Source: Colias croceus (Eukaryota; Arthropoda; Insecta; Lepidoptera; Pieridae). From it: a stretch of DNA of 64,000 nucleotides. Made by a program: the position numbers and the translations under genes. Below the pieces are notes generated by a model that did not search any database, was not told where the DNA came from, and worked only from the letters and a program-made list of their open reading frames with translations. Below, piece after piece: positions 23,791 through 36,263 of the stretch (position 1 is its first letter; each line of letters opens with the position of its first letter). Location: assembly GCF_905220415.1 (NCBI RefSeq), contig NC_059563.1, positions 6,086,001 to 6,150,000 on the forward strand. The letters are read 5' to 3'.

Positions 23791-24090
23791 TATATAACAT
23801 GTTGTGTATGTACGTTATGTGAGCTAAAAAACACTGGTCACTGGGTATTTCCTTTTCAGAAGTATATATCATTGTTCCCGTATCACAATGCGGATTTGTC
23901 GAATGTGTTCCACCGCGATCCAGTGGAACGCGGGTATATCCAGTAAGTTGACTTTCGACAAATCTGTATTTAGTAAGAACTGCATAGTGCATACACGATT
24001 AAGGGTTACTATTGTTATTATCGAGTTAGTTTACTCTTTCTGGCTATGAACTGGAATTCAAATGGAGGTACTCCGTATTGCAAATTTTAA

Positions 24091-24294
24091 TCTATACTAA
24101 CTACTTTATTTTGTAATCTAAGATACTAACATTATAAAACTGAAGATTTTGTTTGAACGCGCTAATCTCAGGCACTACTGGTCCGATTTGAAAAATGATT
24201 TCGGTGTTAGATAGCCCATCGAGGAAGGCTATAATAGTCACGCTATGACTAATAGGAGCGGGGAAATACGGCTAACACTGCAGCGCACAGCTAG
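24091..24294 (+). mobile_element. Helitron-like element, family B
   Basis: 204 bp ending CAGCGCACAGCTAG before T. The left end is partly duplicated: TCTATACTAA and, 26 bp on, TCTAAGATACTAACATTATA. The core TGAACGCGCTAATCTCAGG is typical of B. Confidence 0.75.
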
Positions 24295-24649
24295 TTCTAA
24301 TATAAATAACATTATCACACAATCACAAATAGACATATTAGATATGTAAATCTTTCAATCTTAAATTAAAAATGTCCACAAAAACCAATAGTAGTGGCTT
24401 CGTCTAATTTTAGCGAGAATACCTAAGATTCTGCAAATAATATCAACGTGTATTTGTGCCCGAACTTTACCATATTATGTACCCATATGTACCTTAGTAT
24501 TTCTCTTGTTTTGTTATTCTTGCTTTACTTTGAATCTAATTAACATAACAGTAGAGTTGATATTTCTTTAATTAGGTATACTAGAGTTTAGTTTGTTACG
24601 TTTAAAACGTAAATATGTTCATTGCATTGCTTTATGAATGAAAATTTAA

Positions 24650-24843
24650 TCTATACTAATATTATAAAGCTGAAGACTTTGTTTGTTTGAACGCGCTAAT
24701 CTCGGGAACAACTGGCCCGTTTTGAAAAATTCTTTCAGTGTTAGATAGCTCATTTATCGAGGAAGGCTATAGGGTATATATATCATCACGACTATGACCA
24801 ACAGGAGTGGCGCCACGGGGGTGAAACCGCGCGGAGCAGCTAG
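24650..24843 (+). mobile_element. Helitron-like element, family B, intact ends
   Basis: 194 bp from TCTATACTAATATTATAAAG (after A) to CGGAGCAGCTAG (before T). One of the cleanest B copies in the window. Confidence 0.82.
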
Positions 24844-24967
24844 TGTATAATATAAATCTAAGTATTTGTTATTAACATTACTGTAAAATCATTTGTTTAA
24901 AAAATTGAAACCTGGGAGAGATCGCTGATTAAAACTAGTTAAAATACTGAATCGATCTTGATGTAAT

Positions 24968-25003
24968 TTTTGCAACGCGATGTTCATACATCGCGTTGCA
25001 AAA
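24968..25003. repeat. Perfect 16-bp hairpin with TCAT loop
   Basis: Arms 24968-24983 (TTTTGCAACGCGATGT) and 24988-25003 are exact complements around a 4-base loop. The stem is GC-richer than its surroundings. No T run or coding context suggests a function. Confidence 0.7.
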
Positions 25004-27617
25004 CTATGAAGTCATATTTCGTGAGTTTATTACATATATAATAATACATTTACTAGTCATATAGTTCAGTAAATTTTAAAAAATAAATAAATAAATACAA
25101 CAGCATAATAATTTAAGCTTGCAACCCGAAAGATCCATCTTAAAAAACCGATGATATGAATAACAAAAACCCGTTTGGAATTACCCTGTAATACCCAATA
25201 CAAGACTGAAATTGGATAACCACCTACTTTATATTCCGAGCGAAATACGTATGTAACGGCTGTATCACAACGGATGCGGTTTTATGCCACGTGACGTAAG
25301 GCACATAAAGAACTGTATTGACACGAATATGTATCATAATGGATCAGTGGTTTAGTTTATTTAGCACAATAATAAATATTAAAATGTGGCAAAGTAAACG
25401 GAATTGTCTACTTTTAACCCTGTTCATTAACATTGAAAATTAACTTATCTAATACAATTAATAAGAATTTAAGAATATACTTAAATCTTTAACTGCAACA
25501 AAAAACTTAAAACACGAATTAAAAACAGCCGGCGTTATATTTATAAGACAAAAAAACGCTACGTGTGTGAAGCAACCTTTACCAATGTAGCAACTCTTGC
25601 TATCACTACCTAGTAATTTAATAAAATCATTAACGGCCATTGTTATTTTTACATAACCTGTAAGTTTAATTTACATTATTATGTGTATTGAGTATTAAAA
25701 CTGTAAACTGAAGATTTTGTTTGTTTGTTTATTTATTCTATGTTAATGATTTAGAAGGCTGTAGGTAGTTTCGCATTACAAGGAGACAACGAAGATAATC
25801 CAATGTAACTTTTACGTACCTACGTCAATATGTGATCGTTCAACTATCCTACTAACCGTATTGTTGAAAGTGTAATGTGAAAAGTTATATTGTTATCACG
25901 TAAAAATGGTACTTAGCTATGTTAGGTAAATGATAAAAAAAATACTTTGTCGTAAGCTAAGCAAGCCTAGGTATATCAAACAATAGCCGTTTGCGTTACG
26001 TAAGACAAACAAACAAAAAAATATTGTATCACATTTCGATAATACGTAAGCTATATACATTTTATATCCATAGATTTCAGTTTACAAACAGTATTCACAT
26101 TTAAAATTATCGTAGCATACAATGTTACTTGGGTAAAAGCAAATTCAAGACATAATATTATGAGAATAATAATTTCTGAAAATGTTACACGTGTAAAAAT
26201 AAACCAGGGAAAAAATATCCAAGACAATATAACCCGATTTATTTGTAAACGTACTTTGTGCTGGCAACACCAGGCCTAGGCATTATCATCTGTCAAGAGT
26301 GAAGGGGACGGATATATGAATAGATGCTGTGTTCGAAAGAGACGGCGCGATGTAGTTTCATATTGTCCTCATCTCAATATTGAGATTAAAAGTGACGGTT
26401 CGCTTGGCGCAAATTATTAGATTGTAACGTCAGCAAAACAGTTTGTACATTTAAATTTTTACCTTGAATTTATTTTTGTATTCGAAATAACTTTGTAAAA
26501 TACTACGCAGTACCTACAAAACTAATCTTGATAAAGATTTTTTTAAACTCGCCAGTAAAATTAAGCATTATGCTTTTGTATATTATGAAAAAAAAAAATG
26601 AGGTCATTATTAATTTCCGATATCTTTCAGGCAACGGTTTAAGCTTAATAAAATACAATTTCAAACTGCACACATAAGTTTTACAGACATAACATTCTAA
26701 TTATACCTACCTGGAAATCGAACCTAGGCTCTCCTCTTTCTAATTGTTCTATAATTGTTTTGCTCCTCATACGTCTACAAATATACCATAAAGTAGCTCA
26801 TATGCCTAATCGATCTTTATGACAAACGTCATCAAAATTGTTTCAGCCGTTTTATAGAGTCGATAATAGGATTGTTTCTTAGTTTCACACATGTTCATAT
26901 TAATGATGTAATATTCACCATTCATTCAATTTCATTTTAAATATTATTTTAATTTTGAAAACCACTCATAAGAAATAACAGAAATAACGCAAAGCAAAAA
27001 ATCACACTCAATAATAAATAATTGGAGTTCAAATCATATTGAAATAGCGAAATATTTTCCGAGCACCAACATGAGAATATTCCCTCGCTTTTTATTTCTC
27101 GTTGCATAAATAAAAGCCTATTTTTCTATCCGTACACAATGCTGGCTCACTTCACTGAAACATGGCAGACGTTTTTGCATACCATACCTCTGACACAGAC
27201 ACCTTTTTGTGTAAGATTACACGGATGTAGGGTATCTAGAATGGTCTATGTCTTGAAAAAAGAGGGGGCAATATTAGTGAATTGTAGTCAAATACCTATT
27301 TAGTATTTATTAATTACTGATAAAGCAGAAAATAAAATAATATCAATTAAAATTCAAATCAATCATAGTTCAAATTGAAACGTTTTATTTAACTTAAATT
27401 CTTTTCCAACAATTATATTACTTACCAGTTACAAATGATTCAATTTGGAAAGTCTCTACAGTCAAGATGCAATAATATACAATAGTAAGAGATTTTTTAA
27501 TAAAATACATATAAATATGGATAAATTACGTAAGGAGTCGGAAATTTCTGAAAAATACAGATTCATTCTTGATCGTATTTTTAAAACTTTAAATATATTG
27601 AAAATAGTTTAGATATT
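25004..27617. other. No gene identified
   Basis: AT-rich DNA. A slightly GC-richer patch at 26270-26420 and a degraded TTGTTTCAGCCGTTTTATAG word near 26840 (old Helitron-like remnant) are the only points of note. Confidence 0.5.
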
Positions 27618-28078
27618 AATTGAGTATTTGAATAAAAAAAAATTATTGATTTTTTTTATGTATTTTAAAACCTTATTATTATTAATATTGATATTTAATG
27701 CAAAAATCTCCAAAAATTTTTTTTTTCAATTAATTATAAGCAATTAAAAATTGATGAAAGTTAAATTAAAATCACGTGACTATAAACGCGCCATGACTCT
27801 TCACCATAGATGTGACGTCAAAATGTTTTAGTTGTATACGTTTTTCTATCAACTGCAATGTGTGAAAACTAACATTATGACGTCACACGCGTCCGGGTGA
27901 CGCTTCGGGAGTTGTCGGTGTGTTTTCGGTACTGGATTCAAAGACTAATTTTTATTTTGAAATAACTTTTGAATTATTGCAAAAAAAAAAAATTAAAAAA
28001 ATAGTTTTGTTATAAAACTAATATATTATAATCTTTCCATTTAGCACAAAAAAAAAAAATTTATTCAAATACTCAATT
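27618..28078. mobile_element. 461-bp MITE with 19-bp inverted ends
   Basis: AATTGAGTATTTGAATAAA at 27618-27636 and its exact complement at 28060-28078, each followed inward by a long A/T run. The middle is the only GC-rich part and has TGTGACGTCA and TGACGTCAC words in opposite halves. No target duplication is certain. Confidence 0.55.
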
Positions 28079-28512
28079 GTTAAATGCACAGAGTACAATT
28101 GCCTACTTTACTTTAGCATTTTCTTCTATACGCCGTTCTTGAAATTTCATTTATTGATTGAAAAGCCTTTTTACTTCATCATACACAGAAATAAAATATT
28201 TTTTTTTTACATTTTAGTCACATCTAGTATCTCAACATCCTTGAGCTGTATTCTGATTTGAAGAATACCTTTTTCTCTTTGCAAACGAGGGGCAAAGTTC
28301 ACGTGTTAATTTATACCTCTATTTCTTATTTCTGCTGTTGGATCTATTTTAATTATAGAACATTTAATTAAGCTAGCTTTTCATTTGAATCTAAATATTA
28401 AGGTTAGACCTTGTTCTAGGATATTTAGATATTAGAAATGTTAAAGTTTGCTTGGATGCTAAAAGTACAAGATATTCCTTATTAATTAGTGTTAATACAA
28501 GTACGAAAATTT

Positions 28513-28762
28513 ACTAAATATAAATATTTCGGGACAATTTTCACACACGGCAGGATCTTATCCCATACTAAGCTTTTGCTTGTGTTATGGAAACCAGATG
28601 GCTGATAAACATACATATATAATTTTAAATAAATACTTATATAGATAATTAACACCCAGACACAGAGCAAACATCTATGTTCATCACACAAATATTTGCC
28701 CTGGGTGGGAATCGAACCCACGACCTCTGACTTGCAAGGCAGGGCCATTACCAATCAAGCTA
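28513..28762 (-). mobile_element. tRNA-derived SINE between ~66-bp direct repeats
   Basis: Same family as 16608-16925, inverted: B-box GGTTCGATTCCCACC and A-box-like head at the right end. The sequences just outside (28445-28513 and 28768-28833) are imperfect direct copies of each other, far longer than a usual SINE target duplication. Confidence 0.75.
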
Positions 28763-28875
28763 AAATTTGTTTGGGTGTCAAAAGTACGAGGTATTCCTTA
28801 ATTAATTAGTGTTAATTTGAGTACGAAAATATACTGGAATATATGTTTGTTTAAATACGAAAGTTTATATTAACA

Positions 28876-28960
28876 CTAGCTGCTCCGCGCGGTTTCACCC
28901 GCGTGGCTCCAGTCCTGTTGGCCGTAGCGTGATGATAATGTATATGCCTATATTCTAGAA
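28876..28960 (-). mobile_element. Helitron-like 3' half, family B
   Basis: CTAGCTGCTCCGCGCGG after A, then GTAGCGTGATGATAATGTAT. Sequence similarity ends near 28960, so the TC half is missing. Confidence 0.65.
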
Positions 28961-29429
28961 ATGGAGCTTCTAGAAATATACTTCTCCTAAATATGATGAA
29001 ACGATTACTAAAGTATTTTTGCCTGTAAAAGGTAGTATTTTTCAGTGTTATCTCCCCAAAGGTACCAACATTACCGAAACAATATACATTCTAATATTCT
29101 TCTAATGGATACAGGCACTTCGTAAACTGTACTCAAGGGAATTTGAGGCTTATGTTATGTGATATTAAGGTATATTTTATTAAACATTTACGCAAAAAGG
29201 GCGGTATAATACGTTTAACATGTGTGCAATCGCTTATATTAAGTCACCTGACAAAAATTGAATCAAAATCGGCTTATCCCCTCGGGAGCGATGCGGATAC
29301 AAATATATGATGTTTTTTTATTAAATGTAGGTACAAATTATGACATGCTTGGTTGCAATACAATCAAGGAATTTATTTATTTACTTTTTGTTCAATTATT
29401 AAAAATGATTTCTTATTAGTTATTTGTTA

Positions 29430-29749
29430 CTAGCTTCCGCCCGCGACTCCGTCCGCGCGGATGTCGGTCTTCGCGTGGATGGTTTATTTCTCCATTTTGA
29501 GTAACTCTGACAATGATATCTTATAAATATCTATCTGACCCAAATACGGCTAGGCCTATAATAATACGCAACGTGTGTTCGCAGTTCTACAGAACAACGT
29601 CTATGGATAACTGAAAAATTAAGATTATTTTTTTTCTACGTATTTTTCCAGGATAAAAAGTATCCTATTTTACGCCCAGGATAATAAGGTATAATTATAC
29701 CAAGTTTCATCGAAATCGAACCGGTAGTTTTCACGTGATGTCTTCACAT

Positions 29750-29798
<49 letters not shown>

Positions 29799-29917
29799 TT
29801 TTTTTTAAATCACATATTTGGGTTTGGTATCGATCCAGTAACACCCCCTGGTATTTATTTTTTCAATATTTTCAATGTACAGAATTGACCCTTCTACAGA
29901 TTTATTATATGTATAGA
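29430..29917 (-). mobile_element. Helitron-like element, 488-bp family with CAGA microsatellite
   Basis: CTAGCTTCCGCCCGCGAC at the left (after A) and TATGTATAGA at the right (before T). An uninterrupted (CAGA)n run of about 12 units lies at 29750-29797 next to TCGAAATCGAACCGG. The right third (complement of TAATAAATCTGTAGAAGGGT) is not shared with families A-C. Confidence 0.7.
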
Positions 29918-30045
29918 TAGTAAAAGCTTGTTAATTTATACGTATAGATCTAATTATAACTGTTTGAAACTTGAAAACATATAATAGTTCGTTATAATGA
30001 TCTATTGAAACACATATGTATATATGAAACAGTAACTTGTATATA

Positions 30046-31327
30046 ATTGAATATTTATTTATTTATTCAAATTAAATACACACAACAGGCCACGATCTTG
30101 CCGGGTCCATAGGCGCCACATCAATTTTACAAGCAGATCGCAACCCAAGAAAATGTGTACAATTACAATACTACAATGGGATACAGCTTAAAGTTATCTA
30201 AAGCGTATTACAATAATTTCATATTTAAAAATCCGATAATTCAATATTACATATAAAAGAAAGACAATAAAAATAATGGTTACATTACACAATACATTAA
30301 CAACAAAACTAGGACATCATTTCAATAATGACAAATTCAAATAATGACTATACTAACAATTTATTGATATCAGCTAATCTTTCACCACGTAAACTTTGCG
30401 ATCTCAAACCCATTGGGATAATACCGTATTACGGAACGTTATAAAACAAACAACTCTCCACTGAGTTGAGTGTAACGGAATGACAAAACAATAAAACATG
30501 ATTGGATGTTACTTTTATTGGGTAGATACCTTGTATGGTACTGTTGCGTGTTTTTATTGAGAACTAACTGGGCCACGCGGTTTCACTCGCAGACGAACCC
30601 GCGTGTAAAATTAAGTATTTCTATAGGTAATTTATTATTACATATAAAAATACTTACTGTTTGTTTTTGTATAATTTGCATAATATGTATACATGAGAAA
30701 TAATAATACGTATATTTTATAATTCAAGTCTATTGACTGGCACTCCAACAAGGGGCTACTGAAAATCAGCGCTTCACAACAAGTGCAGCACATGGTGAGT
30801 AGCGACCCTTTTTAGCACCACACTGATTAGGAATAAGTTCTATTTTTTTTTTCTTTTTTAATTTGTTGCTTTTGTTTTGTGTTTATTTTTTTATTTTTTT
30901 TCCTTTTATTATGTGTGTGGTGTTGAATAAACTTTTCTTCTTCTTCTTCTTCTTCTAATAAACTTGAATAAAAAATAGCTTATGTTACGCGGTAAATAAA
31001 ATTTCTTTATGTTAAAGTGAATATATTAAATTGTAACAAACAGCAAATGAATCTTTCCTCTTTATATTTGTATACCAAGTATGTATATCAATTTACAGTT
31101 AAATGGACAAATTTTCCTAGCTAGAAATACCATGTGTTAAGAAAAATATAAGAGTATTTGAACACTATACATTCATTCAAACAATGCTCTACAAATTATA
31201 TTATTCCACACGTGTGGTTAGTACAAAAGCAAGACGTTGACTGATCATTTGACCTATAGGTATGTCATTGTAATGATTATAAATTTAGAAAACATCTTCT
31301 TATTTGGCTTAATGAAAAAAACTTCTA
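30046..31327. other. No gene identified; minor repeats
   Basis: Contains a short Helitron-like scrap (GGGCCACGCGGTTTCACTCG near 30570) and a (CTT)n run at 30934-30952 followed by AATAAACTTG. The stretch starting at 30047 (TTTATTTATTCAAATTAAAT) may be an old LINE tail. No exon supported. Confidence 0.4.
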
Positions 31328-31386
31328 TACCATAAAGGAGTTCATGGAAAGTTCAACCCGAACAGACCATTAACTCCTTTATGGTA
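31328..31386. repeat. 59-bp unit with perfect 15-bp inverted ends
   Basis: TACCATAAAGGAGTT at 31328-31342 and its exact complement at 31372-31386, with GTTCAACCCGAAC near the centre. It could be a very small MITE or a hairpin-forming site. Confidence 0.6.
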
Positions 31387-31720
31387 CCTAATTATTTTTG
31401 CATGCTTGTATTGGCTGAACATGTTTGTGCTTTATTAATATAATTGTATCACCATTGAATACCATGTTTAAAGCAAAATAAAGATTTTATTTATTTATTA
31501 TTTATTTATTTCATTATCTTTACTATCACAGCCTAAATCGAGTGTATCTTATACCTAATTTCTCTCTGTAGTGCAAAACTTGAATTTATTGTTTTCACTT
31601 CAAAAGAAGAATGTTTTAACTTCTTTATTCAAAAGAAATATATATTTTAAGTAATTAGCACATAAGGCAGTAAGGTAATTATCACAATAAGAACACGCAT
31701 TCACAATTACCAAATTCTAA
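31387..31720. other. AT-rich, nothing identified
   Basis: TTTATTTA-rich sequence, possibly a LINE or SINE tail at 31480-31512. No coding signal. Confidence 0.4.
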
Positions 31721-31916
31721 CCTTATCCCGCTCTAAATTCAGTCCAAACTCCACCCAAAAGCAGTAAGAAATCCAAAGAAATTTCATTTAAACTTCGCGC
31801 GCGAGTCAAAAAGCGATACGTCAACAATAACTAGTGAGCGTGGAACGGTTTCACTTAGAACCGATAGCGCACTTTTATCATTTTGACAGCAATCCGGAGT
31901 TTTGAGGCGTTGAGTT

Positions 31917-31997
31917 ATGGCCAGTGGCTCGGTCCTCGCTAAAACCCTACTAATGGAACTCGACTGTGAATTGGGATCGAGTTATAGTCACACGAAC
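31917..31997 (+). CDS. Candidate first coding exon (weak)
   Basis: In a locally GC-richer stretch (31790-32000), an ATG gives MASGSVLAKTLLMELDCELG and then SSYSHTN, ending at a reasonable donor (C|GTGAGA) with phase 0. Without splicing the frame stops at 32012. No family recognised and no partner exon found, so this may be chance. Confidence 0.18.
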
Positions 31998-32045
31998 GTG
32001 AGATGGCAATAAATAGTCGAATAACACGCAACGTATTTGAATTCA

Positions 32046-32095
32046 TATGCTACGTTGTAGGGAATTCGTAGATGTATGCTACGGCGTAGGCATCT
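32046..32095. repeat. CTACGGCGTAG-type repeat
   Basis: GCTACGTTGTAGGG, then GTAGATGTATGCTACGGCG, then CATCTACGATCTCAG. Shares its words with 14344-14440. Confidence 0.35.
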
Positions 32096-33123
32096 ACGAT
32101 CTCAGACTGTATTTTATAAACACGTCGAATAAGTAAAGATAATCTATATTATCGTATTTTTTACAAGCAATTAACAATAAGGAAAATATTAATAGTTATT
32201 TTAAAATCACAACGCACGTGTGAATTGAAAATGAAATTGGAAAGAAAGGAAAATCGGAGTTCTGGCGTAATATACATATAGTTGTATGCAACATAATATA
32301 TATTTTCTTTTAATAGTGATCTTTGGAATAACTTTATTTTGTATCTTTTATCCAATTTGGAAAGGAATATTTTACCATGGGATAGTCTATTTATAAAAGA
32401 ATGATATGGTCTTAGATCACGAATACAATATAAACATGAGTTCAAATGAACATCAATAAGAAATGTTGTGAGTTAATCTCACTTATACACAACGTAGATA
32501 AAATTACAAACGAATTAAAACTTACCCAGATAATTTTAAAGCTATTTTTCACTACATTCTCGACTCGAAAGTATTGTTTAACAAATAGTAGGGGAACTAC
32601 GATCTAGTGTGAGATACCACGAGTCGATATATCCATAGTAATCTCCTATATTCGCGCAAATAGAGTAATATTCACCTCTGACTTTATATAATGGAGCAGT
32701 CAAATTTATATCTGATTTATAGTGGACCGGGTAAACATTTCGGTTCGGAAATTTGCAAACGTGTCCTGCGATTTTGACATTAGTAGAATTATATGCAAAA
32801 TCTTGGTTAAGCTTCTATATAAGTGTTTTGATTATTTTTTTAAAGCTGTGAAATGGTATAGATATGTTCATGTGTACTAGGTGATTTGAAATAGCAGGTT
32901 CCAAATTTAATGATAGCATATGAAAAAAGAAAGAAAGAAAGAAAATACATTTATATAATCAAGATTTTACTACATAAAATATCTTAAAATTAACTTATTA
33001 TTCGTATGCGTATTGCGTATTCAATATTGATACTTCAATATACTTAAATCAAATGTATTAATTACTTTACATTCTTATTTCCGAACCATGTTTTTAAAAT
33101 ATTTGATAAAATAAAATAAAAAG

Positions 33124-33540
33124 AGCGTGTGTGCCGAGCACACTTGTCAGAAGTGAAACTTTTTATTCGTAATCATACAGCATTACAGTAAATAACTTTT
33201 CTTGATATATTGATACAGAATTATGAGCCATTAAGATATCAAAATCGTCACTTTTCTCCATGACGTGACGGTATTAAGTGAAGTCCCATATCCCCGTAGT
33301 GGGGTGAGGGGCAGATGCATTATACATACATCTGTTTCACTGATCAATTTTTCTTTAGGGACAAGTAGGTGATCAGCCTTCTGTGTCCTACCAGACCGAG
33401 ACATTTTTTTTTTCTTCGTCTCCGCCGGGAATCGAACCCAGGACCCCTCGGTTCTACGCTCACGCGTCAACCACTGTACCAAGGAGGCGGTCAATGGACG
33501 TGACGGTATTGCCATGATTCAAATACTCTCAACGCGCCTA
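33124..33540. mobile_element. Family F repeat, split by a SINE
   Basis: Left: GCGTGTGTGCCGAGCACAC palindrome, then GTCAGAAGTGAAACTTTTT. Right: GACGTGACGGTATTGCCATG and CTCAACGCG. Both match, in inverse order, the repeat at 35881-36017. A tRNA-SINE (33276-33496) sits inside. Confidence 0.5.
33276..33496 (-). mobile_element. tRNA-derived SINE, second family, 14-bp target duplication
   Basis: Exact 14-bp direct repeats GACGTGACGGTATT at 33262-33275 and 33497-33510 define the insertion. The head, on the minus strand, reads TTGGTACAGTGGTTGACGCG and GGGTTCGATTCCCGGC (pol III A- and B-box-like), followed by an A run and an unrelated body. It differs from the SINE at 16608 and 28513. Confidence 0.85.
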
Positions 33541-34297
33541 AATAAGTTTCTCTTCAAAAATAATATGTTGATGAGTAGTTTTTTACGATAGCATAGAACG
33601 GTTTCTCTTGGTCATATTTCAGTTAACTAGTCGAACTCAGATGATATAAAATACGGAGATATTTAAGCTTTTTCACTCGCATAAGTTTTTGACGATTTCA
33701 TTTTTCGCTTCACGTTGCTTTTATAAACGTAAATTTTATATTCCATTTTAAATTTCAAATTGCCGAGCTTTTCTTATTTACATATTAATAACTGGCTTTG
33801 AGAAATATAATTTTGTTTCAAAATATATTAGGTATGTTAAAATCGTAGGCGTTTGGTTGTAGTTTTATAATATTTAAATCTAATATATGATCGCTCAGCT
33901 TTTCTTCAAAAGCATTTCTTTTTTCTAGTGTATTTAAAGTCAGATTTTCACGTTAAGTTTTCATGATTTTAAGGTAAGCTAAAGATGGATACGACGGATA
34001 GGATGAAAATTTAATATACCAATTATAATTGATATACTTAATATTATTTCTTTAATTTATCCTATGAAATACTTAAAAATATATACCTACTGAAGGAATA
34101 TAACGGTGAGTATAATAATAAAGTAAGTAACAAAGCGGTGGCGGAATTAATTACGAAATCAATTCACAAATCCACCAAAAGTTTACAATTTACTGCCTGA
34201 TTATTTCACAAACTTGCATTTTGGGGTTCCGTCACGTTATAAATATGAACACACTGAGAATTCATGGTCAAATTATTAATTAACTTCAGTTATTCCT

Positions 34298-34460
34298 ACA
34301 TATATTATGAAAGTAAACTGTTTGTTCGTAACAAGTTCACGCATAAAAACTATGAAATGATTTTGATGAAATTTGTAACACAGACAAGCTAAATTACTTT
34401 ATGTCTATATATATGGGAGTAAGTTCGAGCTCGAGCGGAGCCACGTGCAAGTACTAACTA
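34298..34460 (+). mobile_element. Degraded Helitron-like element
   Basis: GAAAGTAAACTGTTTGTTCG onward, with GATTTTGATGAAATTTGTAA in the middle and GAGCTCGAGCGGAGCCACG before a terminal CTAG. Too diverged to place in A, B or C. Confidence 0.4.
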
Positions 34461-34537
34461 GAAAACAGATTATATAATATCTACGTATCGAGTTCTTTTT
34501 TAAATTATAATTTCATCAAAAATAACTTCAACTCGAA

Positions 34538-34745
34538 TCTATACTAATATTATAAAGCTGAAGAGTTTGTTTTAATTTGATTGTTTGTTTGTTTGAACGC
34601 GCTAATCTCGGGAACTACTGGTCCAATTTGAAAAATTCTTTCGGTGTTAGATAGTCCATTTATCGATGAAGGCTATAGGCTATATATCATCACGATAAGG
34701 TCAACATGAGAGGAGCAACGCAGGTGAAACTGCGAGGCTCAGCAA
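34538..34745 (+). mobile_element. Helitron-like element, family B, 3' end eroded
   Basis: Begins TCTATACTAATATTATAAAG after A. The body is typical, with an extra TTAATTTGATTG near the start. It ends GCGAGGCTCAGCA with CTAG lost. Confidence 0.75.
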
Positions 34746-35326
34746 AAAAAATGTACAATCTTAACGTTTCTTTATACGGAACCATCAAGAAAACCACCAC
34801 ACTTAGCCGGCCACAATCAGGCGACAGTACTGTTTTCATTTTTACTTTTTCTTTTTTAAATTCGTTACAGTGAGGCAATCAGACCGTCCCTTGATTGTCT
34901 TTGAGTGAAAAATGTGGAGTTTACTTGATTTTTACAAAACTTAAGATTGATAAAAAACCTTTGTTTGTTAACGAACGCCTGTTTAGAATTTCTCTGCCGT
35001 GTTTTGCAAATTTAAAAGTTTATCATCAAAAACTTATTTCTAAAAGAGTGATTCAAATTGAAATTCGGATTCGAGATTTAAGGTGAATATTGATAGATTG
35101 GTTATATCTACGTAGTTGAGATATTTTTCATTTATAAAGCATTTGAAGCTATACAACTAAATATGAAAATCTACGTTTTAATTTTGACGTTAATTTAAGG
35201 GTAGGTCGGTCTATTTCTGTTTTTAGTAGATACTGTTACTGTTAACAGTATTATTATCTTATTATTATAATTCTTTGTATTGGAACATTACATTATATAT
35301 CTATTAACAAGTAAAAATATTATATA
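34746..35326. other. No gene identified
   Basis: AT-rich sequence. The open frame at 34895-35086 shows no splice sites or known motif. Confidence 0.4.
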
Positions 35327-35517
35327 CTAGCATTCCGCCCGCGGCTTCGCCAGCTTTATCTAAAACCTAATAAATGATATACTAAAACCTTCCTCATGAA
35401 TCTCTCTATATATTAAAAAAAACCGCATCAAAATCCGTTGCGTAGTTTTAAAGATTTAAGCATACCTACACAGGGACATGTGGATAGAGAAAGCGACTTT
35501 GTTTTATACTATGAAGT
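35327..35517 (-). mobile_element. Helitron-like element, family C
   Basis: CTAGCATTCCGCCCGCGGC at the left. The central part is CATCAAAATCCGTTGCGTAG, and the right end GACTTTGTTTTATACTATGA matches the complement of other C starts. The final TC is unclear. Confidence 0.75.
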
Positions 35518-35880
35518 GTTTATCTCAGTCTGTTTTCACCTTATTCTTTAAGTTTAATAACGAAGAAAGGTTCACTTCAACTAAACAAAAATACAAATGA
35601 ATGCTAAAAAATTCAACCACATCACTCCAATGATACACATTTCCCGCCATAAAATAATCACAATTCAGTTACTACACTCCACAACGCATATAGCTCATTT
35701 TTTAGACAACCCGCCGCCATCTTGGTAATGTGATGTTTAAGCTAACCCGTTGGAACAAATGGCGTATTACCATAGACTATATTATGGCACAGTGGGTTAC
35801 GTGGTTGGAGTGCTGGCCATATATTTATGTTCTTGAAGTGTTACTGTTTTTGCGAAAGTTTTAGCAAAGTTACTGTTTTT

Positions 35881-36017
35881 GAAGTGAAACTTCTTTAAGC
35901 GCGTTGACAGTATAATTTAAATGTCGCGTCATGGCAATGCCGTCACATCATGGAGTAAGGCGACGCGTTGAGTATCTTGAAAGTTTCACTTCTAACACGT
36001 GTGCTTTGCACACACGT
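35881..36017. mobile_element. Family F repeat
   Basis: GAAGTGAAACTTC at 35881-35893 and inverted at 35981-35992, followed by the palindrome CGTGTGCTTTGCACACACG (35998-36016). Inside is GCGTCATGGCAATGCCGTCA. The same palindrome-next-to-GAAGTGAAACTT layout occurs at 33124 and 43919. Confidence 0.5.
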
Positions 36018-36263
36018 TTTAATAATTTATTAACAGGCATTAAAAAATTTTGTTTTAAGGTTTAAGATGATTAGTATTTGGCAGAATATGCTGTATATTA
36101 TGTAAATGGCGTTCGACCGTGAAACAATAATTTCAGCTAATTTATTGATTTACAAGGTAAATTGTTTAAAAAAAAATATATATAAATAAATAATGAATAA
36201 AAATCTTTTATTTCAAGCCACATAGCTCATATAGTATTAGTAAAATCTGTTTCTAGCGTTAGT

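Noticed and set aside
29750..29797. (CAGA)n run as an independent microsatellite locus
   Set aside because: It lies inside a Helitron-like element whose relatives carry shorter CAGA runs at the equivalent place, so it is an expansion within the element.
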